DNA of 64,000 nt. Source: Deinococcus sp. YIM 134068. Lineage in GTDB: Bacteria; Deinococcota; Deinococci; Deinococcales; Deinococcaceae. Below the pieces are notes generated by a model that searched no databases, was not told the origin of the DNA, and was given only the letters and a program-made list of their open reading frames with translations. The position numbers and the translations under genes were made by a program. Positions 26,401 through 45,756 of this stretch are shown piece after piece (position 1 is the first letter of the stretch; every line of letters begins with the position of its first letter). The DNA is taken from NCBI RefSeq assembly GCF_036543075.1, contig NZ_JAZHPF010000003.1, positions 62,001 through 126,000 on the forward strand, read 5' to 3'.

Positions 26401-28692
26401 ATGGACCGTCGGCTGGCAGCGCCGCTCACGGCAGGGATCGGCCCCCTCCTGGGCCGCGAGCGGGACCTGGTGCATCTCAAAGGACTCCTGGGGAATGGAG
26501 TCCGGCTGATCACGTTGCGCGGTCCGGGCGGCATCGGCAAGACGGCCCTCGCCCTGCACCTCGCCCATGCCGTTCGGGACACCTACGATCAGGTCGAGTT
26601 CGTGGACCTGACCTCCCTGCGGGACCCGGCGGGGGTGCTCGGCGTGATCGCGGGGGCGCTCCCCACCCCTCCACGGAACTCGGAGGGACTGCGGCGGATT
26701 CGTGACTTCGCCGCGCAGGGGACGACATTGCTGGTGCTGGACAATTTCGAGCAGCTTCTTCCCGCTGCGGGACAGCTCGGCGAGCTGATCGCCACGGCAG
26801 AAACCCTTCAGGTGGTGGTGACCAGCCGCTCGGCGCTGCACCTGCACGACGAACACGAGTACCCGGTCGGGCCGCTGGCGCTGCCACAGCGCGCCCGGCA
26901 CGCGGCGGCGAGTCCCGCCGTGCAACTGTTCGTGACGCGCGTTCAGGCCAGCCTGCCCTCCTTCGAGCTGAGCGCGGGCAACCGGGCGGACGTGATGAGG
27001 CTCTGCGAGGTGCTGGAGGGCGTCCCGCTGGCCCTGGAACTCGCCGCCGCCCGCCTGCGGACCTATGCGCTGCCGGAACTGCTGGCCCGGCTGGAGCACC
27101 CGCTCGGCATTCTGAGGGCGGACTTCCGGGACCGGCCCGAACGCCTGCGCTCGCTGAGGGCCGCCGTGCAGTGGAGTTACGACCTGCTGGACGAGGGGGA
27201 CCGGGCCGTGTTCGAATGCTGCGCGGTCTTCGAGGGCGGCTTCACCCCGGACGCGCTGGTGGATGTCTGGGGCGGCGAGGACGTGCTCGACCGGATCGAG
27301 GCGCTGATCGAGCAGAGCTTCCTGCAACGGCTGGATACGCCGGACACGCGCTGGAGGATGCTGCAACCGCTGCGGGAACTCGCCGCCGGGTACCTGGAGG
27401 GCCGTCCGCTGGCCCCGCTCTGGCGCGAACGCCACGCCCTGCACTTCCTGAAGATGATCGAAGACCGCTACCGGCGCTGGTTTCAGACGACCACCGACGA
27501 CCGGGGAGCGTACCTGGCGCACTATCCCAACATCCGCGCGGGGCTGGTCTGGGCCGTGGAACAGCGCCGGGCAGACCTCGCCTACCGTTACCTCGGAACC
27601 ATCGGGACGCTGTGGATGCCCTTCGGCCTGCTCGCTCGGGAAGCGCCGCTGGCGGAGCAGGTCCTCGCGCTGCCCGCGCCCGCCGACCGGGAGGTGCGGG
27701 TGCGGGCGCTGCAGGTCGGCGCGAGCTGCCTGGGCAACGCCGGGCAGTTCCCGGCGCAGGCCACGCGGCTGCACGAGATTCTGGCGCTGTGCCGCGACCC
27801 GGAGGCCCCCGAGAGTGCCGCCTGGGCCAGGCTCAATCTCTCGTGGGTCGAGCGGGAGGCGGGCCGCAGCGCGGAGGCCTGGCAGCTTCTGCAAGAGGTC
27901 CTGCGCGAGTACGCGGCGCGGCTGGGGGACCGGACCCCGGACCGCATGCAGCGGATGCTGCACGCCAGCGCCCTGCTGCACGCGGCCCTGAGCCTGCTCG
28001 ACCTGGGACAGTGCGACCTGGCGCTCGACCACGCGGCCCAGGCCCACGGGCGCTACCGGGACGCCGGGAACAGCGTGTTCGAACTCGAATCGGGGGCCGT
28101 GATGGGCCTGCTGATGGTGCATCTGCGCCGACTTCCGGAAGCCCGACTCCGGCTGCTCGCCGGTCTGCACGAGTCGGTCGATAGGGGGTTCCGGGGCGTG
28201 GCGGAGGATACCCTGCGCTGGGGATTCACGGCCCTCGCCGCCGAAGGGCAGGAGTGGAAGGTCCTGGTGCAGCTCGTGGCGTTCGTGAACGATCCGGCGC
28301 TGGAACGCGCGCAGAGCGCCCCGGACCGCCGGGTTCGGCAGCATCTGGCCCTGGCCCGCGCGGCGCTGGGGGAGGCGGACTTTCGGGAAGCCTGGGAAGC
28401 CGGGACGCGCCTGCTGCTGCCGGACGCCGTGGAGCTGGCCGAACGGCTGGCACAGGAGCCGGGTCCGCCCCAGGCCCGCGCCGCCTCCGAGCTGACCCTG
28501 ACCCCCCGCGAGTGGGAAGTGCTGGCGCTGGTCTCGCAGGGGCACCCGGACCGCCGCATTGCCGGGCGGCTGGGCATCAGTCCGGGCACCGCGAGCAAAC
28601 ACGTCGGCAACCTGCTCGGGAAGCTGGGCCTGCAGAACCGGGTGGAGCTGACCCGCTGGGCCATCGAGCAGGGGCGGGCGGACCAGTCGTAA
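26401..28692 (+). CDS. STAND-type ATPase regulator with C-terminal LuxR HTH
   Basis: 763 residues. An NB-ARC-like NTPase occupies roughly residues 15-330: Walker A GPGGIGKT (41-48), Walker B TTLLVLDNFEQLL, sensor VVVTSRSALHL, and the GVPLALELAAARL segment of this class. A helical TPR-like middle follows. The last 65 residues are a LuxR/GerE helix-turn-helix (LTPREWEVLALVSQG...ISPGTASKHVGNLLGKL). A signal would release the ATPase and activate DNA binding. The inducer and targets are unknown; the neighbouring exported protein gene at 28894 is a candidate target. Confidence 0.87.
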   Translation: MDRRLAAPLTAGIGPLLGRERDLVHLKGLLGNGVRLITLRGPGGIGKTALALHLAHAVRDTYDQVEFVDLTSLRDPAGVLGVIAGALPTPPRNSEGLRRIRDFAAQGTTLLVLDNFEQLLPAAGQLGELIATAETLQVVVTSRSALHLHDEHEYPVGPLALPQRARHAAASPAVQLFVTRVQASLPSFELSAGNRADVMRLCEVLEGVPLALELAAARLRTYALPELLARLEHPLGILRADFRDRPERLRSLRAAVQWSYDLLDEGDRAVFECCAVFEGGFTPDALVDVWGGEDVLDRIEALIEQSFLQRLDTPDTRWRMLQPLRELAAGYLEGRPLAPLWRERHALHFLKMIEDRYRRWFQTTTDDRGAYLAHYPNIRAGLVWAVEQRRADLAYRYLGTIGTLWMPFGLLAREAPLAEQVLALPAPADREVRVRALQVGASCLGNAGQFPAQATRLHEILALCRDPEAPESAAWARLNLSWVEREAGRSAEAWQLLQEVLREYAARLGDRTPDRMQRMLHASALLHAALSLLDLGQCDLALDHAAQAHGRYRDAGNSVFELESGAVMGLLMVHLRRLPEARLRLLAGLHESVDRGFRGVAEDTLRWGFTALAAEGQEWKVLVQLVAFVNDPALERAQSAPDRRVRQHLALARAALGEADFREAWEAGTRLLLPDAVELAERLAQEPGPPQARAASELTLTPREWEVLALVSQGHPDRRIAGRLGISPGTASKHVGNLLGKLGLQNRVELTRWAIEQGRADQS

Positions 28693-28893
28693 TCCAGACC
28701 TACCCTGCCTGGGCCGCGCCACCTACCTAGTCCTGTCAGGGGGCCAGTTCTGGCGATGTGCCGGGCACCGCCCCTCCCTACTGTGAGCCTCAGCCCAGCG
28801 TAGGGACCCGGAGAAGAAGGAAAGCCGCCGTCAACGGGACGGGGACTCATCCTGCTTGCGTCACGGGCACAGAAGCGCGGGCGGAGGCGAAGC

Positions 28894-29301
28894 ATGAGCA
28901 CCTTGAAGCGTTGGACCCGCCGTTCGCAACTTCTGGTGATCGGAGCGGCGCTGCTGAGCGGAGCCGGGCAGACGACCGTGCTGGCGAACGGGCTGCCGAC
29001 CGTGCAGACCCGTCAGAGCGACACCCTCGGCAGCCGGATGGCAGGAATGTCCGGCACGGGCCTGAGCCTGGCCGAGTGCCGCCAGCGGATGCAGGACGTG
29101 GACACCCTGCTTCGCGGGGCGGGCTACGGCAACGTCCAGACCCATACGTTGGAAGACGGCACGCTGGTCGCCCGCTGGTACCACACCGACCGGCAGATGA
29201 CGGCGCTGGCTTTTTCGGGTCAGCACAGCAGCGGAAACGCCTTCTCGGTGGGGGAATACGCAGGCATCATCCGCTGGAACGAGTTGATCGCTCTCCCCTG
29301 A
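28894..29301 (+). CDS. Small exported protein of unknown function
   Basis: 135 residues. A twin-arginine-like or Sec signal lies at the N-terminus (KRWTRRSQLLVIGAALLSGAG), with likely cleavage after VLA. The mature part has one cysteine (LAECRQRMQDVD) and an aromatic beta-rich half (TLEDGTLVARWYHTDRQMTALAF). I do not recognise a family. GGAGG lies upstream of ATG 28894. About 200 nt separate it from the STAND regulator, so it probably has its own promoter. Confidence 0.65.
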   Translation: MSTLKRWTRRSQLLVIGAALLSGAGQTTVLANGLPTVQTRQSDTLGSRMAGMSGTGLSLAECRQRMQDVDTLLRGAGYGNVQTHTLEDGTLVARWYHTDRQMTALAFSGQHSSGNAFSVGEYAGIIRWNELIALP

Positions 29302-29419
29302 AGCTGGTGGGGCGGTCCTGGAAGATGAGCCTGGGCCGCCCCTCTTCTGGAGCCTGAAGAGACTGCCGGGCCTGGGCCGTTCGCTGGCCGGGCCGGGAAG
29401 GGCTGCGGCCCACGCCGCC

Positions 29420-29425
29420 TATAAT
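29420..29425 (+). promoter_or_regulatory. -10 hexamer TATAAT of asnS
   Basis: Consensus -10, 7 nt before GTG 29433; no ribosome site fits between. Confidence 0.65.
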
Positions 29426-29432
29426 TCTGCTC

Positions 29433-30785
<1,353 letters not shown>

Positions 30786-30912
30786 GGACAGGCCTGGCGT
30801 GACCCGCTTCCCGCCCCCGCAAGGGCGAACTCGCAAAGCCGCGTCGGGAAACCTGAAGACTTGCTGGCCGCCGGCGGCTGGCGGCTGGTCGCCCCCTCCC
30901 CACCCGTGGGGC

Positions 30913-30918
30913 TAGACT
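30913..30918 (+). promoter_or_regulatory. -10 hexamer TAGACT of the aminotransferase gene
   Basis: It lies 6 nt before GTG 30925, the leaderless pattern. Confidence 0.6.
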
Positions 30919-30924
30919 GCCGCC

Positions 30925-32403
30925 GTGACTTCCGGTCCCGCCCCCAGCAGTTTGCCCCCCGGCTTCATCCGCGCGCAGGACGTGCTGGACGAACGCTTCC
31001 GCCCCACCCAGGCCCGCGCGCTGGACACCCGCTACGGCAACGAGGAATTGCTGTTCGGCCTGGACCTGCTCGGCCTCGCCGGACCCTTCTACCGGGTGAC
31101 GCCGTGGGAACTGGAGGACGAGCGGGGCGTGCGGCGCATCAACGCCTCCGGGTACGCGGCGGTGCCGTTCGGGGACATGCCGCCCGTGCTGACGGCCTTC
31201 GTGCGCGAGTTTATGGAGAAGAACCGGGCGCAGAGTCTCGCGCAGCAGGCGAGCAGCCCGTGGCGGGCGGCCCTCCAGACGAACCTCATCCGGCTCCTGG
31301 CCCGCGAGCTGCCCAGCCACGCCGACTCGCAGGTGTTCTTCTGCTCCAGCGGCACGGAGGCCATCGAGGGGGCCTTGAAGTTCGCGAAGGCGTGGCGGCC
31401 ACGGGGCAAGTTCTACATCTCCTTTTCCAGCGCCTATCACGGCAAGACGCTGGGCAGCCTGAGCCTGACGCCCAATCCCGAGTATCAGGACGTGTTCCGA
31501 CCCCTGATTCCCGGCGCGATCACCAGCCCTTATGGGGACGTGAACGCGCTCGCGGCTCTCATCCGGCGGCTGGGGCCTCAGAACGTGGTCGCGGTGATCG
31601 TCGAACCCATCCAGGGCGAGGGCGGGGTGAACATTCCCCCGGCGGGCTTTCTCGCGGGCGTGGGCGAGGTGTGCCGCCGCCACGGCATCGTCGTCATCGC
31701 GGACGAGATTCAGACGGGGCTGGGGCGAACGGGGAACTGGTTCGAGTCGGCGGCGCAGGGGCTGGACCCCGACATCATCACGCTCGCCAAGCCGCTCGGC
31801 GGCGGGATGACGGCGGTGGGCGCGACCCTCGTGCGCCACGCCATCTACAAGAGGATGCTCGGTGGCCTGAGCAGCAAGCGGCACTCCAACACCTTCGGAG
31901 GCAACGCGCTGGCGATGGCCGTCGGGCTGAAGTCGCTGGAATACCTGATCGAGCAGGACCTCCCCGCCCGAAGCGCCCGCCTCGGCGCGGTGGGGCTGGA
32001 GCGGCTCAGGGGCATTCAACGGCAACACCCCCGCCTCTTCGAGGACGTGCGCGGCCAGGGGATGCTCCTCGCCATGCAGTTCAAACCGATGGTGGGCGTG
32101 CCCCTTCCCGGCGTGCTGAAGGAACTCGTGTTCGAGGCGACCGCCATCCTCGCCCTGCGCGAGCTGCACGGGGCGGGCGTGATGGCGAATCTCAGCCTCT
32201 CCTCCAAGCGCACCGTTCGCCTGACCCCCGCCCTCGACATTCCCGAGGACGTGTTCGGCACCATCTTCGACCGGGTGGAAGCGTTCGCGGGGCGCAACCC
32301 CGCCGCCCGTTCCCTCCTCACGAACACGCCCCCCGCCGTCACCGCGCGGCTGGCAAAGTTCGCGGCGAGCAAGCCGAAGAAGCGGACGACGAGCGACGGG
32401 TAG
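30925..32403 (+). CDS. Class III aminotransferase (acetylornithine/ornithine/4-aminobutyrate family)
   Basis: PLP enzyme of 492 residues. The family signature is complete: [18 protein letters not shown] for phosphate binding, [12 protein letters not shown], the aspartate in [14 protein letters not shown], the Schiff-base lysine in [15 protein letters not shown], and [12 protein letters not shown]. The substrate is undecided: ornithine, putrescine or related omega-amines fit, and some close relatives act as amino-acid racemases. The C-terminal 35 residues are a basic tail beyond the usual end. It stands alone, followed by a strong hairpin. Confidence 0.85.
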   Translation: MTSGPAPSSLPPGFIRAQDVLDERFRPTQARALDTRYGNEELLFGLDLLGLAGPFYRVTPWELEDERGVRRINASGYAAVPFGDMPPVLTAFVREFMEKNRAQSLAQQASSPWRAALQTNLIRLLARELPSHADSQVFFCSSGTEAIEGALKFAKAWRPRGKFYISFSSAYHGKTLGSLSLTPNPEYQDVFRPLIPGAITSPYGDVNALAALIRRLGPQNVVAVIVEPIQGEGGVNIPPAGFLAGVGEVCRRHGIVVIADEIQTGLGRTGNWFESAAQGLDPDIITLAKPLGGGMTAVGATLVRHAIYKRMLGGLSSKRHSNTFGGNALAMAVGLKSLEYLIEQDLPARSARLGAVGLERLRGIQRQHPRLFEDVRGQGMLLAMQFKPMVGVPLPGVLKELVFEATAILALRELHGAGVMANLSLSSKRTVRLTPALDIPEDVFGTIFDRVEAFAGRNPAARSLLTNTPPAVTARLAKFAASKPKKRTTSDG

Positions 32404-32405
32404 GA

Positions 32406-32453
32406 GGCGTGTGGCGTGTGGATGCTTGATCCACACGCGACGAGCCACACGCC
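32406..32453. terminator. Long hairpin between convergent genes
   Basis: GGCGTGTGGC and GTGTGGAT on the left pair with ATCCACACGC and GCCACACGCC on the right, interrupted by GACGA. It is probably a bidirectional terminator for the aminotransferase and the minus-strand hypothetical gene. Confidence 0.55.
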
Positions 32454-32460
32454 ACAAGCT

Positions 32461-32967
32461 CTAAGCCAGCCCACACCCCCGCTGCACGAGCAGATGCACC
32501 TCGTCCCGCCCCAGCCTTCGCGTCCCCAGGGGCAGATCGGCGGGCAGGGTGCTCAGGCCGGGCACGAGGGGGGCGTACTTGAACTCGGGTTTGGCGATCA
32601 GGTCGCGCCCGGCGGTGAAGGCGAGGACGAAGTTCACGCGCAGGTCAAAGTGGGCGTTCAGCTCGGCGCGCAGGGGGGCGGGGTCGCCGCTCAGCAGCGC
32701 GAGGAGGGCCGGGTGGGTCTCGAAGCCGTCCTCCAGATGCTCGGTCACGCGGGCGGTGTCGAGGAAGAGGGCCGCGCCGGGCAGGACGTAGCCCGTCACT
32801 CGGCGGCGGCACAGCTCGGGCGGGTCGCCGCGTGGGGGCGTCACCTCGCGTCCGGCACGCTGCGCCCCGCCCAGGTACGACCAGAAGCGGCCCAGGGAGC
32901 TGTAGCGCGCGAGTTCCACGTACCCGGCGGGCCGCGCGGGCAGGGGGCGGGTGGGCCGGGAGGTCAC
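32461..32967 (-). CDS. Hypothetical protein
   Basis: 168 residues, from GTG 32967. No signal peptide or membrane segment. The sequence has a Pro/Arg-rich N-terminus, a cysteine in ELCRRRV, and patterned hydrophobics ([29 protein letters not shown]) suggesting a folded alpha/beta protein. I do not recognise a family. Coding is supported by third-position GC bias and clean convergence on the aminotransferase gene. Confidence 0.55.
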   Translation of the reverse strand: MTSRPTRPLPARPAGYVELARYSSLGRFWSYLGGAQRAGREVTPPRGDPPELCRRRVTGYVLPGAALFLDTARVTEHLEDGFETHPALLALLSGDPAPLRAELNAHFDLRVNFVLAFTAGRDLIAKPEFKYAPLVPGLSTLPADLPLGTRRLGRDEVHLLVQRGCGLA

Positions 32968-33251
32968 AGCGGCTCCGGGGAGGGTCGCCGGTCGTCAGGA
33001 GCCAGTCGCCAGGGAGAGACGTGGGCGCTCGCCGTCTTTCCTATGAATGTTCTGGTCCGACCTGCTCCCAGGCCAAGCAAGAAAAGACAGGTTCTCCACC
33101 GTGAAGAACCCTGCGGCATTCCTTCCGCAAGCAGGGCTGGACGCGGACACCCGATCACCCGGCCATGCTATCCCCCCACCCCCGCCAACGCTCAATGTCC
33201 GGTGAACGACCACCCGTGCCCGCCCTCGCAGTCGCCCCCCTTTAGACCGGG
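32968..33251. other. Intergenic region before the acyl-CoA dehydrogenase
   Basis: About 285 nt between divergent genes. It holds two small stems, one with CCCTGC...GCAGGG arms near 33107-33134. No gene is convincing. Confidence 0.4.
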
Positions 33252-33262
33252 TACAACGGGGC

Positions 33263-34618
<1,356 letters not shown>

Positions 34619-34654
34619 GCTGACGCGCATGGATGGGGCCGGGGGGCGGCGGGG

Positions 34655-34660
34655 TACACT
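34655..34660 (+). promoter_or_regulatory. -10 hexamer TACACT of the DoxX gene
   Basis: It lies 6 nt before ATG 34667. Confidence 0.55.
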
Positions 34661-34666
34661 CCCCCC

Positions 34667-35125
34667 ATGCCCCCCCGGCCCGAGGTCGCGCTCGCCCTGC
34701 TGCGGGTCGTGGTCGGCGGGGTGTTCGCGGCGCACGGGGCGGACAAGATTTTCGGGACGGGCCTGGAGGCGGTCACGGCCAATTTTAGGACGTGGGAAGT
34801 GCCCCTCCCCCTCCTCACCGCCCCACTCGTCGCCGTGCTGGAGCTGGCGGGCGGCGTGTTGCTCGCGCTCGGCCTCGGCGCGCGGGCCATCGCGGTCATG
34901 CTGGCCGCCGAGATGCTGGCGGCCCTCTGGTTCGTTCACCGGGAGGGCGGGTTCTTCGCGCCGCGCGGGGTGGAGCTGCCGTTGCTGCTGTTTGCCGGGT
35001 GCGTGGCGGTGGCGGTCGGAGGGCCGGGCCGCCCAGCATTCGGGCGGTCGGGGAACGGGACCGCGCCGTCGCCCACATCTAAACCGAGGGCAACCGAGTC
35101 GCGTGGTGGACGGCAAAAAGGCTGA
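34667..35125 (+). CDS. DoxX family membrane protein
   Basis: 152 residues with four hydrophobic segments in the first 115. The family features are LRVVVGGVFAAHGADKIFG near the start and the ELAGGVLLALGLGARAIAVMLAAEM stretch in the middle. DoxX proteins are small integral membrane proteins linked to redox or oxidative stress in some bacteria. The last 35 residues are a polar tail. It is encoded just ahead of uvrA but with its own leaderless promoter. Confidence 0.82.
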   Translation: MPPRPEVALALLRVVVGGVFAAHGADKIFGTGLEAVTANFRTWEVPLPLLTAPLVAVLELAGGVLLALGLGARAIAVMLAAEMLAALWFVHREGGFFAPRGVELPLLLFAGCVAVAVGGPGRPAFGRSGNGTAPSPTSKPRATESRGGRQKG

Positions 35126-35290
35126 CGCCAGGGCTACGCCCATCCTCCTGTTCAGGCTCGCACCCTCCGCGCGTGAGGTGCTAGAATGGCCCGTTTCAGA
35201 GCGAAGGGCGGGGCCGTCCTTACGCACGTGGCAGAATCCAGGGGGCGGTGCGCGGCGCGGCCAGACACCGACTGACAAGGAGTTTCGAGC

Positions 35291-38988
<3,698 letters not shown>

Positions 38989-39040
38989 GGCTGAGAAAAT
39001 AAGGCAGGAGTAGAAAGACGCGTTGTTCGGGATGCCATGC

Positions 39041-39178
39041 CCGTTCCACCCCCTCCCGGCCTCCCCCCTCAAGGGGGAGGGGCCAAAAGAGCAGGAGCTT
39101 TTGCTGTTTGCTCCCTCCCTCCTTGTGGGGGAGGGTTGGGGAGGGGGGTGACGAGCAACGCTCGTCCTGCTGCTTGAC
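39041..39178. repeat. Intergenic repeat family C, copy 1
   Basis: It contains CCTCCCCCCTCAAGGGGGAG, then CCTCCTTGTGGGGGAGGGTT, GGTGACGAGCAACGCTCGTC and a TTGACGGCGA segment. The same blocks in the same order recur near 55490 and 57150. The first block is a G/C hairpin. Confidence 0.7.
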
Positions 39179-39263
39179 GGCGAGCATGCCTCCACCGTCC
39201 CTGAACAACCCAACCACGCCCCACGCCGGGGCATCCGCCCATCGCCCTCACGGGGGTGGGCGG

Positions 39264-39269
39264 TAAACT
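39264..39269 (+). promoter_or_regulatory. -10 hexamer TAAACT of the DsbA gene
   Basis: It lies 7 nt before GTG 39277 and selects it over the GTG at 39256. Confidence 0.55.
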
Positions 39270-39276
39270 GACGGGC

Positions 39277-39969
39277 GTGACGAGACTTCAGGGAAACAAT
39301 TCCAACCGCACGGTGCTGGTGATCGGGACACTCATCGCCGCCGCGCTGATTGCCGTGGCACTGTTCGCCGTGCGCGGCAGGCCCGCCGCCGGAAGTGGGG
39401 AGACGGTGAGCTTCAACCTGGCCGGACAGCCCGTGCTGGGGCAGGAGGACGCGCCCGTGACCCTCGTGGTGTTCGAGGACTTCAAGTGCCCCAACTGCAA
39501 GCGGTTCGAGGAGGAATTCCTGCCGGAGATCAAGACCCAGTACCTTGACACCGGCAAGGCGAAGCTCGTCTCCATGAACTTCCCCTTCCTCGCGCAGAAC
39601 GCGGGGCTGCCCACCGACGACAGCAAGCTCGCGGGGCAGGCCGCCGAGTGCGCCTACAAGATCGGCGGCAACGAGGTCCACGAGCGGATGAAGCAGATCA
39701 TCTTCCGGGCACAGGGGTCCGAGAGCGAGGTCTGGGCCTCCAAGTCGCGTCTCAAGGAACTGGCCGGAAGTGTTGAGGGGCTGGATACGGCGCAGTTTGG
39801 CACCTGCCTCGACAATGACGAGACCGCCGCCGCCGTGGACGCCGACGAGCAGCAGGCCGTGAGCGCCCGCGCGACGGGCACGCCCGCCATCTACGTGAAT
39901 GGCCGGGTGCTGCCGAGCTACGACGCCGCCACGGTCGGGGCCGCCATCGACGCCGCCAGCGCGAACTGA
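39277..39969 (+). CDS. DsbA-like thiol oxidoreductase
   Basis: 230 residues. An N-terminal membrane anchor (residues 12-32) is followed by a thioredoxin fold with the active site C71-P-N-C74 in [12 protein letters not shown]. The DsbA helical insertion follows, and the cis-proline loop is GTPAIYVNG. It should oxidise or isomerise disulfides outside the membrane. The next gene, 4 nt downstream, encodes DsbB, which would re-oxidise it. Confidence 0.88.
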   Translation: MTRLQGNNSNRTVLVIGTLIAAALIAVALFAVRGRPAAGSGETVSFNLAGQPVLGQEDAPVTLVVFEDFKCPNCKRFEEEFLPEIKTQYLDTGKAKLVSMNFPFLAQNAGLPTDDSKLAGQAAECAYKIGGNEVHERMKQIIFRAQGSESEVWASKSRLKELAGSVEGLDTAQFGTCLDNDETAAAVDADEQQAVSARATGTPAIYVNGRVLPSYDAATVGAAIDAASAN

Positions 39970-39973
39970 GGGT

Positions 39974-40411
39974 ATGACCCGCGACAACCGCCTCTACCTC
40001 GCCTGGGTCGTGGCCCTCACCGCCACCATCGGCAGCCTGTATTTCAGTGAGGTGCGCGGCTTCGTGCCCTGTGTGCTGTGCTGGTTCCAGCGCATCGCCA
40101 TGTACCCGCTCGCGCTGCTGCTGGGCATTGCCGCCCTGCGCGGCGACCTGGGCATCCGGGGCTACGCGCTGCCGCTCGCCATCGTCGGCTGGCTGATCGC
40201 CCTTACGCAAAATCTGGAGGACTGGGGCATCATCCAGACCCTCAAGGTCTGCGGCGTGGGCCAGACGACCGCCGGATGTGACGTGCAGTGGCCCGTGTGG
40301 GGAGGCCCCCTCGCCAACCTCAACTCCATTCTTACTATTCCGGTGCTGGCGCTGATCGCCTTTACGCTGGTGATCGGGCTGCTGAGCTGGGGACGGGGGC
40401 GGAGGGTGTAG
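39974..40411 (+). CDS. Disulfide bond formation protein DsbB
   Basis: 145 residues, four membrane segments. The two exposed cysteine pairs are present: C33-V-L-C36 (VPCVLCWFQ, the quinone-linked pair) and C93/C102 in [12 protein letters not shown]. It transfers electrons from DsbA to quinone. ATG 39974 follows the DsbA stop by 4 nt, with GAGGGT upstream. Confidence 0.9.
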   Translation: MTRDNRLYLAWVVALTATIGSLYFSEVRGFVPCVLCWFQRIAMYPLALLLGIAALRGDLGIRGYALPLAIVGWLIALTQNLEDWGIIQTLKVCGVGQTTAGCDVQWPVWGGPLANLNSILTIPVLALIAFTLVIGLLSWGRGRRV

Positions 40412-40415
40412 GGGA

Positions 40416-40513
40416 GCGGTCAGCGATTAGCCGTCAGCTTTCAGCACAAACAAAAGGGGGCGGTCGTCCTATACGGCGGCCCCTTCTTTTGCTGAGGGCT
40501 GACCGCTGACGGT
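40416..40513. repeat. Intergenic repeat family B, copy 3, enclosing a terminator
   Basis: The outer arms (GCGGTCAGCGATTAGCCGTC and CTGACCGCTGACGG) are family B. Between them lies an A-run, a GC-rich imperfect stem (about 40453-40486) and TTCTTTT. It lies between convergent dsbB and SDR genes; a bidirectional terminator is likely. Confidence 0.65.
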
Positions 40514-40524
40514 GAAGGCTTTCC

Positions 40525-41304
40525 CTACACCGGCCTCCCCGCCATCATGAAGCTCGCCGTCATTCCCCCATCCACGGGCAGGATCACTCCCGTCAGGAAG
40601 CTCGCCTCCGGGCTGCCGAGGAAGTAGATCGCCTGGGCGACCTCGCGCGGCTCGCCGAGGCGGCGCAGGGCGTGGAGGTCCTCGTAGTCGCGGCGGGTCT
40701 GGTCGGGGTCCTCGCTGCCCGTGATGGCCTGCATGACGCCCTCGGTGGAGATGGCACCGGGGGCGACGGCGTTCACGCGCACGCCGCGCGGGGCGAGGTC
40801 GAGGGCCATCGCGCGGGTGAGGTTGACCAGCCCGCCTTTGCTCGCGTTGTACGCGGCGTTGTTCTGCTCGGCAAAGAGGCCCTGCACGGAGGCGACGTTC
40901 ACGACGGCGCTTCCCGGCCCCATCATCTCGATCAGGGCGCGGGTGAGGAGGAGCGGCGCGGTGAGGTTGACGCCGATGGCACGCATCCAGCCGCGCTCGC
41001 TGACCTCCAGGACGCTGCCGTGGGCACCCTGGTAGGCGGCGTTGTTCACGAGGACGCCCACGGTGCCCAGCGGACGCGCCGCCCGCACGATGCGCTCGCG
41101 TCCGGCGGCGGTGCTCACGTCGGCGCGAACGCGGGCGTGGCCCCGTAGCACGGGCGGCAGGCCCAGGTCCACGCTCAGGACCCGGTGCCCCCGCTCCGCG
41201 TACAGTTCAGCCACCGCCCGTCCGATGCCGCGCGCCGCCCCCGTCACGACCACCGTGCCGGAGTCCGCCTCTCCCTCCCGGTTGACCCCGCCCTTGCCCG
41301 TCAT
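40525..41304 (-). CDS. Short-chain dehydrogenase/reductase (SDR)
   Basis: NAD(P)-dependent, 259 residues. Cofactor motif TGAARGIG (residues 21-28), NNAAY, the catalytic serine in VNVASVQG and the YxxxK pair in YNASKGG. The C-terminal [16 protein letters not shown] is the usual ending of classical SDRs. Substrate unknown. It is a single gene; GGGAGG precedes ATG 41304. A B-type repeat terminator separates it from dsbB. Confidence 0.88.
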   Translation of the reverse strand: MTGKGGVNREGEADSGTVVVTGAARGIGRAVAELYAERGHRVLSVDLGLPPVLRGHARVRADVSTAAGRERIVRAARPLGTVGVLVNNAAYQGAHGSVLEVSERGWMRAIGVNLTAPLLLTRALIEMMGPGSAVVNVASVQGLFAEQNNAAYNASKGGLVNLTRAMALDLAPRGVRVNAVAPGAISTEGVMQAITGSEDPDQTRRDYEDLHALRRLGEPREVAQAIYFLGSPEASFLTGVILPVDGGMTASFMMAGRPV

Positions 41305-41369
41305 CCTCCCAGTGTGCGGTGCGTGAGGTGGGACGGGGAAAGAATGAAGGGGCGCTCAAGGCAAGACGT

Positions 41370-42566
<1,197 letters not shown>

Positions 42567-42573
42567 GGGAGGC

Positions 42574-42579
42574 AGGGTA
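42574..42579 (-). promoter_or_regulatory. -10 hexamer TACCCT of the AlaX gene
   Basis: Minus strand, 7 nt before ATG 42566. Confidence 0.5.
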
Positions 42580-42590
42580 GAGCGTGGAAG

Positions 42591-42642
42591 AGCGGTCAAC
42601 CGCCAGCCGGGGAGCTGAGGGCTGACCGCTGACGGCTAACTG
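42591..42642. repeat. Intergenic repeat family B, copy 4
   Basis: AGCGGTCAACCGCCAGCC on the left and GCTGAGGGCTGACCGCTGAC on the right. It sits between the MFS stop and the AlaX promoter. Confidence 0.6.
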
Positions 42643-42646
42643 CTCC

Positions 42647-45021
<2,375 letters not shown>

Positions 45022-45059
45022 AGTTGCACGCTTGGAAGGGTCTCAATCACAAGAGGGTA

Positions 45060-45076
45060 TGATGCTCCTCATCATG
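45060..45076. promoter_or_regulatory. Candidate MarR operator
   Basis: ATGATG-N5-CATCAT inverted repeat 39 nt upstream of the marR start, next to a minus-strand TACCCT that may be the -10. Confidence 0.4.
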
Positions 45077-45140
45077 GGAGAGGTCAAGCGGGAGGCTGGA
45101 ACTTTGAAGACCCGCTCAAGAGGACACCCGTTGCCAATGC

Positions 45141-45731
45141 TCAGGACGCTCCGCCTTCCTCCTCCCAACGACGAAATGAGCGGCCCACACGGGTAAATCC
45201 GGTGAAGGCCACGCCTGCCAACATCTCCTCCCTCACCTCGTCGTCGAGCGCGAGGGCGTAGGCGAGGGAGCTGTGGCTGGCGCGGCAGGGCGTCGTACCC
45301 CGGCAGGCGGAGAGTTCTCGGGCGGCCAGGTCGAGAACACGGGCCGTCAGTTCCTCCCGATACTCCCGCACGAACGCCACGGGAAATTGCACGAGCATGG
45401 GTGCGGACTCCGGCGCGTCGTACCGTTTACGGGCGAAGGTCAGGGTGTGGAGCAGGGCGTCCGCCTCCATCTCCATCAACGCGTGCGGGCCGGGGTGGAT
45501 GAGCCACCACGTCGGCACGTCCTCCACGTCCCGGCCCTTCATCACGATGTAGCGGTTGTTGATCGTCAGGGGCAGGAAGTAGGGGCCGCCCGTGGGGTTG
45601 AAGTGGAAACGGCGATCATCCCCTGTCACGGCCAGCCGGGAGAGCAGGTCGCCCACGAGACCGAGGTAAGCGGCGGCCTCCTCTTGACCGGAGAACCGCC
45701 GCAGATTCTGAATGAGCCGGGCGTCGAACAT
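45141..45731 (-). CDS. Hypothetical protein
   Basis: 196 residues from ATG 45731; GTG 45746 is an alternative. No signal or membrane segment. The sequence is rich in aromatic and acidic residues, with DVPTWWLIHPGPHALMEMEADALLHTL in the middle and a CRGTTPCRASHS segment late. I do not recognise the family. It follows lysX on the same strand by about 25 nt and may be co-transcribed with the lysine genes. Confidence 0.6.
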   Translation of the reverse strand: MFDARLIQNLRRFSGQEEAAAYLGLVGDLLSRLAVTGDDRRFHFNPTGGPYFLPLTINNRYIVMKGRDVEDVPTWWLIHPGPHALMEMEADALLHTLTFARKRYDAPESAPMLVQFPVAFVREYREELTARVLDLAARELSACRGTTPCRASHSSLAYALALDDEVREEMLAGVAFTGFTRVGRSFRRWEEEGGAS

Positions 45732-45756
45732 GCCCCAGCTTGCCACTTGGGGAGGG

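Noticed and set aside
26389..28722. Long minus-strand open frame opposite the STAND/LuxR gene
   Set aside because: Gln/Arg/Pro-rich shadow; the plus-strand protein has complete Walker and HTH motifs.
39256..39276. GTG 39256 as start of the DsbA-like protein
   Set aside because: It lies upstream of the TAAACT -10; GTG 39277 has the 7-nt leaderless spacing and a normal anchor start.
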